13,961 nt of DNA from Deltaproteobacteria bacterium (GTDB lineage: Bacteria; Desulfobacterota; DSM-4660; Desulfatiglandales; Desulfatiglandaceae): contig JAFDJF010000004.1 of NCBI GenBank assembly GCA_019307645.1, positions 1-13,961 on the forward strand. Direction: 5' to 3'. Within the stretch, counting starts at the first letter, position 1. Each line of letters opens with the position of its first letter. Below, one piece after another: positions 8,293 through 13,961 of the stretch. The notes under the pieces were generated by a model, which was not told the origin of the DNA, did no database searches, and saw nothing but the letters and a program-made list of their open reading frames with translations. The translations under genes and the position numbers were made by a program.

Positions 8293-8355
8293 GCTCGTGA
8301 AAAAATAAATTCACATTTTGGCATCTCATCTTCAAATCATTTTTGCGCGAACCCT
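8290..8355. repeat. 17-bp imperfect inverted repeat
   Basis: Bases 8290-8306 (AGGGCTCGTGAAAAAAT) pair with 8339-8355 (ATTTTTGCGCGAACCCT). Fourteen positions are Watson-Crick pairs, one is a G-U wobble and two are mismatched. The 32-base loop is A/T-rich. It abuts the preceding palindrome and has no coding potential. The shape is that of a REP-like or small MITE-like unit; whether other copies exist cannot be seen from this window. Confidence 0.55.
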
Positions 8356-8391
8356 GAGGCATAAAATCTAGTAAAAGACCTGGGCGGAAAA

Positions 8392-8591
8392 AGTGAACTA
8401 AAGTGCCTAAAGTGAGCTAAAATGAGCTAAAGTTGTGGTGCGCTTCGCGCTCAATTTTAAAATATCACAACACGTTACTATCTACAGCGTATACTTTGCT
8501 CACAATTTCTTTTCTTAATTACATACAATGACTGCGCTTTCAGCGCACTCCATAACTTTAGATCACTTTAGGCACTTTAGTTTAGGTCACT
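8392..8591. repeat. 200-bp inverted-repeat element built of AGTGANCTAA units
   Basis: A perfect 20-bp inverted pair (8396-8415 and 8563-8582) lies in longer arms made of a 9-10 bp unit. The left arm reads AGTGAACTAA, AGTGCCTAA, AGTGAGCTAA and AATGAGCTAA, then AGTTGTGG. The complement of the right arm reads AGTGACCTAA, ACTAA, AGTGCCTAA and AGTGATCTAA, then AGTTATGG. The arms thus differ by gain or loss of single units. The inside holds further hairpins: GCGC-TTC-GCGC (8440-8450), the perfect TGCGCT-TTC-AGCGCA (8533-8547), GTTGTG/CACAAC (8432-8437 with 8466-8471), and the palindrome ATTTTAAAAT (8454-8463). It has no protein-coding potential. The structure resembles a MITE or a dispersed bacterial interspersed mosaic element. 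Confidence 0.7.
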
Positions 8592-8630
8592 AATCGACCC
8601 TTTCACCCACGGCAGTACCAACTAATTCTG

Positions 8631-8654
8631 ACCTGGCCCTGAAGACCAGGTTTT
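8631..8654 (+). terminator. Terminator-like hairpin just before the lipoprotein gene
   Basis: ACCTGG (8631-8636) and CCAGGT (8646-8651) form a perfect 6-bp stem with a 9-base loop, and the run TTTT (8651-8654) follows, overlapping the stem by one base. It could end transcripts from mfd. Because it ends 13 nt before the next start codon, it could also act as a leader attenuator for the downstream operon. The T-run is short. I found no good promoter or Shine-Dalgarno between here and 8668. Confidence 0.4.
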
Positions 8655-8667
8655 AAAAGCCGAATAA

Positions 8668-9648
8668 ATGTCTTTAGAACCTAATAAAATACCAGCTAAA
8701 CTTTTGATTTCGCTATGGATTTACGGATTTTTCTGTATCATTTGTCTAATTTCTGCTATTTCTGCGTGTGATTCCTTTGATAAAACAGAAGACAATGTGG
8801 GCCTCGTCGTGGGATCGAGTCACATCACCACAGACAAACTAAAATCAGATATGGAGTTCATAAGTGCAGGGATGGAGATGCCGATCCAGCAGAGGGACCT
8901 GATTAAAAAACAACTCATGGAGCAGTGCATCAATCACTATTTGATTATAGAATACGGCAAAGAACACGGCATTGCCATCTCTGAAAATGAACTACAAAAC
9001 ACCTTAAGGGACATTAGGAAAGAATATACTGACGCTGCATTTGACGAAGCACTGATCCGGGGATATGTTGACCTTGAACAATGGAAAAACCGTTTAAGGG
9101 AGCAGTTGCTGGTAAAAAAGATTATTGAAAAAGTTACCGAAGGCGTTACTCAACCCAATTACCAGGACATCAAACAGTATTTTGAAGCAAATCAGGATGA
9201 GTTTAAGTCTCCAAAAATGATAGAATTCAGGCAGATCGTTACCCGGACCAGGGAAGAAGCCAAAAAAATCCTGAATCGATTGCGCAACGGAGAACTGATG
9301 AGTGAACTTGCCAAAAAATATTCAACTGCTCCAGAGGCCGAAAATGGAGGAAAGGTCGGCTGGGTGGCCGAGGATCACCTGAGCGAATCCATGGGGGAAG
9401 TCCTTTTCTCCATGCCTCAGGGCAAAATCAGTCCTGTTGTTGAGACGCCTTATGGGTACCACATCTTTGAAGTTATTTCCGTCAGGCCTGCTGGTGCGAA
9501 AGAACTTCCGGACGCTATTGAGGAAATCCAGTCAAAACTTCTCCTTCAGAGACGAGAAGTATTTTTAAAAAAATGGGTACAGGACCTGAAGAACCATTTT
9601 GAAGTCAGAGTCAATCAAAACCTGTTAAATTATTTGGAGTCTTCTTAA
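8668..9648 (+). CDS. Parvulin-type peptidyl-prolyl isomerase lipoprotein (PpiC/PrsA-like)
   Basis: This is an exported folding factor anchored by lipid. The N-terminus has basic residues and a hydrophobic stretch (about 12-31) ending in the lipobox ISAC, with the lipidated cysteine at 34. The +2 residue is Asp, which in E. coli favours retention in the inner membrane. A SurA_N/trigger-factor-like helical region spans about 45-170 and one rotamase domain about 180-275. Its hallmarks are LAKKYSTAP, GGKVGWV and TPYGYHIFEV, with H265 matching the conserved C-terminal parvulin histidine. The other active-site histidine, normally in an R-H-I-L motif, is Arg188 here (EFRQIV), so isomerase activity may be weak and a chaperone role is possible. 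ATG 8668 has no Shine-Dalgarno, but later starts would cut into the signal. The next gene begins at the base after its stop. Confidence 0.85.
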   Translation: MSLEPNKIPAKLLISLWIYGFFCIICLISAISACDSFDKTEDNVGLVVGSSHITTDKLKSDMEFISAGMEMPIQQRDLIKKQLMEQCINHYLIIEYGKEHGIAISENELQNTLRDIRKEYTDAAFDEALIRGYVDLEQWKNRLREQLLVKKIIEKVTEGVTQPNYQDIKQYFEANQDEFKSPKMIEFRQIVTRTREEAKKILNRLRNGELMSELAKKYSTAPEAENGGKVGWVAEDHLSESMGEVLFSMPQGKISPVVETPYGYHIFEVISVRPAGAKELPDAIEEIQSKLLLQRREVFLKKWVQDLKNHFEVRVNQNLLNYLESS

Positions 9649-10623
9649 ATGAAAGGATTCAAGTTTTATTTCATGTTTGCCCTCCTGGCCGTGGTGGGTC
9701 TGGAATACAGTCCGGCGGCTTCTGTCGAGATCTGCAATAGGATCGTGGCAATTGTTAATGACGAAGTTATCACACTCCATGAGTTGAATGGAAAAATTAA
9801 GGAACTGACCGGGGCCGAGACATCTGACTTGGAAAACCAGGACAAAGAAGCCTATATTGACGCCCGTCGAAAGGTCCTTGATCTGCTGATTAATGAAAAA
9901 ATCGCGCAAGAAAAAGTCAAGGAAATTGGGATCGAGGTTACGCCACAGGAAATGGATTCAGCCATTGAAGGGATTAAAAAACGTAATAGCTGGACGCAGG
10001 AAGATCTTACCGCCGGTCTGAATAAACAAGGGATCAGCATCGAGCAATACCGTAACGATATCAAACAAGAACTCGAACAGATGAGATTGATCGAATTTGA
10101 GGTGAAGTCAAAGATTATCGTTCTGGATGAAACAATAAAAAAATATTACGACGATCATATTGATGAGTTCAGAAGCGAAGAAAAGGTGCGGCTTGCAATC
10201 ATCATTCTAATGAAAGACAACTCTTCACCCGGGGATGAAACACCTTCTCTTACCCGAAAAACCGAAGAGATCGTCTCAAGACTGCAAAACGGTGAAGACT
10301 TTGGTGAGCTGGCGAAAAAGTTTTCTCAAGGGCCCGGCGCGGAAGCCGGTGGAGACATTGGGTTTATCAATACCTCTCAGCTTGACCCGAGACTTAAAGC
10401 GATCATCAATAACATGGATGTCGGAGACGTGAGTAAACCGATGATCAGCCCCACCGGCGTCCAGATCATTAAGTTAACGGAAAAACAGGAAGAAGGCGCT
10501 AAAACAGTAGAAGAAGTAAAAGGGAGCATTTATGAAGTCCTTTACAACGAAGAAATTAACGAGCGGTATTCATCCTGGATTAAAGAATTGAGAGAAAAGG
10601 CATATATAAAAATTATTTTCTGA
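9649..10623 (+). CDS. SurA-like periplasmic chaperone, one (probably inactive) parvulin domain
   Basis: A signal peptide (MKGFKFYFMFALLAVVGLEY, likely cut after SPAAS near residue 25) precedes a SurA-type N-terminal module beginning RIVAIVNDEVITLHEL. A long helical section follows. A single rotamase domain at about 178-285 shows LAKKFSQGP and GGDIGFI. SurA-family proteins escort outer-membrane proteins through the periplasm. E. coli SurA has two parvulin domains while this 324-residue protein has one. Both active-site histidines appear to be missing: the first aligns with I184 (VRLAIIIL) and the GYH motif is G270-V271-Q272. It is therefore probably a chaperone without isomerase activity. ATG 9649 starts directly after the previous stop, with GGAG at 9636-9639 as ribosome site. 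The pair may have arisen by duplication. I avoid the symbol surA because orthology to E. coli SurA is not established. Confidence 0.86.
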   Translation: MKGFKFYFMFALLAVVGLEYSPAASVEICNRIVAIVNDEVITLHELNGKIKELTGAETSDLENQDKEAYIDARRKVLDLLINEKIAQEKVKEIGIEVTPQEMDSAIEGIKKRNSWTQEDLTAGLNKQGISIEQYRNDIKQELEQMRLIEFEVKSKIIVLDETIKKYYDDHIDEFRSEEKVRLAIIILMKDNSSPGDETPSLTRKTEEIVSRLQNGEDFGELAKKFSQGPGAEAGGDIGFINTSQLDPRLKAIINNMDVGDVSKPMISPTGVQIIKLTEKQEEGAKTVEEVKGSIYEVLYNEEINERYSSWIKELREKAYIKIIF

Positions 10624-10646
10624 TAAACCTTAAACCTTTCTTAATA

Positions 10647-11609
10647 ATGAACCAAACCAAAAATCATAAACCTCCTGAACAGGAAGTCCCACCCGGCACA
10701 AAGCCATCTCCGGAAAACGGGGGGGAAAAGCTTCCTTCTGACAAGACAATCGGAGCCTTTTTAAGGGTTGAAAGAGAGAAAAAGGGGCTCAGTTATGAGC
10801 AACTCTCTGAGATTACAAAACTCCGCCCCCCCATCCTTGAAGCCCTGGAGAATGAGTCGTGGGACAGTCTTTCTTCTCCGGTTTTGGCCGGCGGTTTTGT
10901 CCGTTCATACGGCCATGCACTGGGATTGGAAGAGGAAAAAATTAGGGCCCTTTTCCAGAAGTCCAGGCCTGCTACAGATACGACTCTGACACCCCTTGTT
11001 GAACCCGCAAGGAGCAAAAAAACCTTTCTTGTTGCCCTGATATTCGTTTTACTGGCTTTCATTCCAGTTTATTTTTTCTGGATGGGGTACTCAACCCACA
11101 AAAAAGTCTCGGTCAATCACGCGGCGATCAGTACTGAAGAAAAAAAACCGGCAACACCAGAAAAAATCCAGGAACCTCATCGTGAGATTGAAGCGCAGGT
11201 TTCGACCGAACAGCCTCAATTGGAGTTAGTCCCTGAAACCGATCCTGAAGCTGGTGACCTGAATCACGCCAATAATTTTCTGGAGGAAAATAAGGAGCCT
11301 ACAAATGATTCCTCGTCTGTTGCCACTTTTGACGGCATTGCTGAACCGGAATTGACTCTTAAGGCCAGCATCAGGGAAATGACATGGCTCAGGATCTTTG
11401 TGGATGACCATGATCCTAAAGAATACGTCTTTCGCCCTGAAGAACATTTCGAGTGGAAGGCAAAAAAGGGTTTTGAACTGTTGATCGGCAATGCGACTGG
11501 CATAGATCTTGAATTAAATGGGGAGGACATTGGAAGCTTTGGCACACCCGGGCAGGTTATTCGGTTGAGGCTTCCTAAAGGATACAAAAGGAGGCATCTG
11601 CAGGAATAG
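10647..11609 (+). CDS. rodZ: RodZ-like cell-shape protein (HTH, membrane segment, DUF4115)
   Basis: RodZ is a bitopic inner-membrane protein that links MreB filaments to the elongation machinery in rod-shaped bacteria. The order of domains is diagnostic. A cytoplasmic Xre-like helix-turn-helix (about 34-105; TIGAFLRVEREKKGLSYEQL, then AGGFVRSYGHALGL) is followed by a basic linker. One membrane span covers about 126-147, then an acidic, Pro/Glu-rich periplasmic linker (about 150-225) and a C-terminal beta domain of the DUF4115 type (about 230-315). Its length (320) is near the E. coli protein (337). The HTH in this family binds MreB rather than serving as a regular repressor. The start has no evident Shine-Dalgarno; it lies 23 bp after the preceding stop. 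The tyrS GTG follows with one base between. No mreBCD genes are nearby. Confidence 0.9.
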   Translation: MNQTKNHKPPEQEVPPGTKPSPENGGEKLPSDKTIGAFLRVEREKKGLSYEQLSEITKLRPPILEALENESWDSLSSPVLAGGFVRSYGHALGLEEEKIRALFQKSRPATDTTLTPLVEPARSKKTFLVALIFVLLAFIPVYFFWMGYSTHKKVSVNHAAISTEEKKPATPEKIQEPHREIEAQVSTEQPQLELVPETDPEAGDLNHANNFLEENKEPTNDSSSVATFDGIAEPELTLKASIREMTWLRIFVDDHDPKEYVFRPEEHFEWKAKKGFELLIGNATGIDLELNGEDIGSFGTPGQVIRLRLPKGYKRRHLQE

Positions 11610-11610
11610 A

Positions 11611-12870
11611 GTGGAAAACATTTTCGACATATTTGAGACCAGAGGTTTTGTTGAACAGGTTACGAATAGAGAACTCGTTCGAAAACTCCTGCAAAATCCC
11701 ATTACCTGTTATATTGGCTTTGACCCAACTGCCAACAGTCTTCATGTGGGGAGTCTTCTTCCCATCATGTCTCTTTTCCACATGCAGAGGGAGGGACACA
11801 GGCCTGTCGTTGTTATTGGTGGTGGCACCGCTCTCATAGGAGATCCCAGCGGTAAGACTGAAATGCGGCCCATAATAACCCGTGAAGAGATTAATGAAAA
11901 CGCTGAGGCATTAAGAAAACAACTCTCCCGCTTTATTGATTTCAGCGACGGACGGGCCATCATGGTTAACAATGCTGACTGGCTGGCAGACCTCAGTTAT
12001 ATAAACTTTCTGAGAGATATCGGCCGCCATTTCAGCGTTAACCGGATGCTGGCCGCAGAGAGTTACAGGGCAAGACTCGAATCCGGACTCAACTTCATAG
12101 AATTCAATTATATGCTGCTTCAGTCCTATGATTTCTGGCACCTTTTCAGACAATACGACTGCCGGCTTCAAATAGGCGGAAATGATCAGTGGGGCAACAT
12201 CCTGGCAGGCGCTGATCTAACAAGGAGGCTAGAGGGGGAAATCGTACACGGACTGACCCTGCCGCTCTTGACCACATCTTCGGGCATCAAAATGGGTAAG
12301 ACGCACAAAGGGGCGGTCTGGCTTGACCCTGAACTCACATCGCCTTATCACTACTACCAGTATTGGATCAACCAGGATGACTGCGACGTTGAGCGCTTCC
12401 TTGCCCTTTTCACCCTCCTGCCCATGGATGAAGTCCGGAGACTGGGATCGCTCGAAGGAGCGGAAACAAGAAAGGCAAAGGCCGTGCTGGCCTATGAAGC
12501 CACCCAGTTATGCCACGGTCAGGAAGCGGCGGATAATGCCCGTAACGAATCCGTGCGGCTATTCGGAGTTGATACATCTGAAAAGGAATCTTTATCAGCT
12601 AAGACGTCTGATGAGATTAACCGAGGCCCCAGTTACAGCATAAGCCAGCAAGAGCTTGATGAAGGGACCCCGGCCTATATCCTTTTTGAACGATCAGGAC
12701 TTTGCAGGACCCGGGGTGATGCTCGACGGCTCATTTCTCAAGGAGGGGGATACCTGAACGGCGAAAGGATTCAGGTTTTTGATCAGATCATTAACTCAAA
12801 GAATATGGAAGACGATTCTTTGCTCCTCAGGGCGGGGAAAAAAAGATATATGAGGATTGTCTCCTTATGA
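11611..12870 (+). CDS. tyrS: Tyrosyl-tRNA synthetase
   Basis: TyrRS activates tyrosine with ATP and charges tRNA-Tyr; it is a class I homodimer in the cytosol. The 419 residues match the usual bacterial length (E. coli 424). Visible landmarks are the HIGH-equivalent HVGS (45-48) inside GFDPTANSLHVGSL, the tyrosine pocket segment NYMLLQSYDFWHL and QIGGNDQWGN. The KMSKS-equivalent KMGKT is at 227-231. A C-terminal S4-type RNA-binding domain follows at about 350-415 (RSGLCRTRGDARRLISQGGGYLNGERI). The start is GTG 11611, one base after the rodZ stop; AGGAA at 11602-11606 serves as ribosome site, and no in-frame ATG exists upstream. No T-box leader is visible, and there is no room for one between rodZ and tyrS. 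The stop overlaps the next start as ATGA. Confidence 0.97.
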   Translation: MENIFDIFETRGFVEQVTNRELVRKLLQNPITCYIGFDPTANSLHVGSLLPIMSLFHMQREGHRPVVVIGGGTALIGDPSGKTEMRPIITREEINENAEALRKQLSRFIDFSDGRAIMVNNADWLADLSYINFLRDIGRHFSVNRMLAAESYRARLESGLNFIEFNYMLLQSYDFWHLFRQYDCRLQIGGNDQWGNILAGADLTRRLEGEIVHGLTLPLLTTSSGIKMGKTHKGAVWLDPELTSPYHYYQYWINQDDCDVERFLALFTLLPMDEVRRLGSLEGAETRKAKAVLAYEATQLCHGQEAADNARNESVRLFGVDTSEKESLSAKTSDEINRGPSYSISQQELDEGTPAYILFERSGLCRTRGDARRLISQGGGYLNGERIQVFDQIINSKNMEDDSLLLRAGKKRYMRIVSL

Positions 12871-13844
12871 AGCGTAAAAAAGACAACAAATCCCAGAACA
12901 AAAACGGTCAACCACCAGGGAATCAATTTCCAGCTGTTCAAACCAAAAATGCCCCGGCGACTCAGCCGAAAGAAAGGGCATTGGTCCCCTATGACCCGCT
13001 TCAATTATATCTTCATGAAATAAAGCAATATCAGTTGCTTACAAGGGAAGAAGAAAAGGAACTGGCCATAAGGATCAAAGAACAAAATGATGAAGAAGCG
13101 GCTTACTGGCTGGCTACATCAAACCTTCGATTGGTTGTGAAAATCGCAATGGATTTTCACCGATACTGGACAAAAAACCTGTTAGATTTAATTCAGGAAG
13201 GAAACCTGGGCCTTTTACAGGCAGTCAGAAAATTTGACCCCTATCGGGGGATAAAGTTCTCCTATTATGCCTCTTTCTGGATTAAGGCCTACATGCTGAA
13301 GTTTATAATGGATAACTGGAAGCTGGTGAAGATTGGAACAACCCAGACCCAGCGCAAATTATTCTTTAATCTGGCCAAGGAAAGAGATAAACTCATATCT
13401 CAGGGCTTCAGTCCCGAACCCGCTCTTTTGGCTGAACGTTTGGATGTCAAGGAAGAAGAAGTTGTGGAGATGAGCCAGCGTCTGGGAGGGTGGGAGGTCT
13501 CCCTCAGTTCTCCTGTGGGAGATGATTCGAGGGAACCCTATGGCGCCCTGTTGCCGGACCCCGGCAGAGGGGTTGAAGAACAGCTCTCTGAACTTGAAGG
13601 TCGAGAAATCCTTGCAAAAAAACTCAAAGAAATCCGTAAGACGCTTTCCGGAAAAGAGGCTGATATTTTCGACAACCGGATCATGGCTGAACAGCCACTG
13701 ACGCTTCAGCAGCTTGGGGACAAATACCACATCTCACGGGAAAGGGTCCGCCAGATTCAGGAAAAAATTATTAAAAAAATCGAGAAACGACTCAAAGAGG
13801 AGATCCCGAATTTTGAAGAGGAATATTCCGGTTTTCTAAAATAA
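12867..13844 (+). CDS. rpoH: RNA polymerase sigma factor, RpoH (sigma-32) type
   Basis: This alternative sigma factor of the sigma-70 family directs RNA polymerase, most likely to heat-shock promoters. Region 1.2 begins near 43 (DPLQLYLHEI), region 2 covers about 78-150 with DLIQEGNLGLLQAVRKFDP, and region 3 is reduced. The region 4 helix-turn-helix spans about 278-305 (LTLQQLGDKYHISRERVRQI). The sequence QRKLFFNLA at 162-170 is the RpoH box that separates sigma-32 from other group 3 sigmas. It is 325 residues against 284 in E. coli. The surplus is mostly a Lys/Gln/Asn/Pro-rich N-terminal tail of about 40 residues with no recognisable domain. The ATG overlaps the tyrS stop by 4 bp, with AGGA at 12853-12856, so it is probably translationally coupled. 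No thermosensor-like leader or own promoter is evident. It could be one of several RpoH paralogues in this genome. Confidence 0.93.
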   Translation: MKRKKDNKSQNKNGQPPGNQFPAVQTKNAPATQPKERALVPYDPLQLYLHEIKQYQLLTREEEKELAIRIKEQNDEEAAYWLATSNLRLVVKIAMDFHRYWTKNLLDLIQEGNLGLLQAVRKFDPYRGIKFSYYASFWIKAYMLKFIMDNWKLVKIGTTQTQRKLFFNLAKERDKLISQGFSPEPALLAERLDVKEEEVVEMSQRLGGWEVSLSSPVGDDSREPYGALLPDPGRGVEEQLSELEGREILAKKLKEIRKTLSGKEADIFDNRIMAEQPLTLQQLGDKYHISRERVRQIQEKIIKKIEKRLKEEIPNFEEEYSGFLK

Positions 13845-13853
13845 TGGGTAACT

Positions 13854-13874
13854 CACGGTTCACGGTTCACGGTT
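13854..13874. repeat. Three exact tandem copies of CACGGTT (7-bp array, copy 3)
   Basis: CACGGTT is repeated three times without mismatch at 13854-13860, 13861-13867 and 13868-13874, starting 9 bp after the sigma factor stop. The CACGG core every 7 bp is shared with the two arrays around 2872-3040. On the minus strand the array supplies the last codons and the stop of the apparent convergent gene. Confidence 0.8.
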
Positions 13875-13961
13875 AAATTCGATTTTACCGGGATTTTCTT
13901 CATATTCCCAGAGCCATATAGCATGTTCCTTGGATTTTGGGTTCACAACCGTTTGGTCTAT
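13860..13961 (-). CDS. Possible C-terminal end of a convergent gene (partial)
   Basis: Reading leftwards from the window edge on the minus strand, one frame stays open for 33 codons and stops at TGA (13862-13860). The peptide includes the segments VVNPKSKEHAIW and LWEYEENPGKIEF and ends NREP. The charged, aromatic-rich composition looks protein-like, but 33 open codons can occur by chance. The other two minus frames stop sooner. I do not recognise the family. If real, it converges on the sigma factor gene with only about 15 bp between the stops. The 7-bp repeat would then have altered its last residues and stop. Confidence 0.4.
   Translation of the reverse strand: MDQTVVNPKSKEHAIWLWEYEENPGKIEFNREP

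Noticed and set aside
8475..8530. Promoter boxes inside the inverted-repeat element (TATACT 8490-8495; TTGCTC 8496-8501; TACAAT 8524-8529)
   Set aside because: Individual hexamers look acceptable but no pair has 16-18 bp spacing, and A/T-rich sequence gives such matches by chance.
8392..8591. CRISPR array
   Set aside because: The repeated units are 9-10 bp, contiguous and inverted in the second half, with no spacers of even length and no cas gene nearby.
11610..11611. T-box or other tRNA-sensing leader for tyrS
   Set aside because: Only one base separates rodZ from tyrS, so there is no room for a leader, and no T-box core was seen in the rodZ 3' end.

Overview
This is a housekeeping stretch of a Gram-negative bacterial chromosome, about 14 kb, with all complete genes on the + strand. 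Protein style, gene content and intergenic repeats suggest a Desulfobacterota (former Deltaproteobacteria) genome, probably Desulfobacterales-like. That placement rests on general resemblance, not on a marker-gene search.

Layout. Positions 1-127 are a long imperfect palindrome (MITE-like), cut by the left window edge. Then come ftsH (164-2002) and folP (2020-2871), 17 bp apart and probably one transcript. A 198-bp gap (2872-3069) carries two facing arrays of a degenerate 7-bp repeat. Next is coaX (3070-3837), ldcA (3854-4756) and mfd (4753-8226), the last two overlapping by 4 bp. A 441-bp gap (8227-8667) has no credible gene but holds three consecutive inverted-repeat structures and a terminator-like hairpin. 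The last block is very tight: a parvulin-type lipoprotein (8668-9648), a SurA-like periplasmic chaperone (9649-10623), rodZ (10647-11609), tyrS (11611-12870) and an RpoH-type sigma factor (12867-13844). At the right edge a third 7-bp array overlaps the apparent 3' end of a convergent minus-strand gene.

How the genes relate. The last block places two envelope folding factors, a cell-shape scaffold protein and a heat-shock-type sigma factor on what looks like one transcript. ftsH, whose product degrades sigma-32 in E. coli, lies at the other end of the window. coaX (CoA synthesis), folP (folate), ldcA (murein recycling), mfd (transcription-coupled repair) and tyrS (tRNA charging) are ordinary core functions.

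I see no new multi-gene system, tRNA, rRNA, CRISPR array, insertion sequence with a transposase, or phage gene. What merits a second look is the non-coding structure (palindromic elements and the dispersed 7-bp repeat) and loss of catalytic-site residues in the two parvulin-type proteins, most complete in the second.
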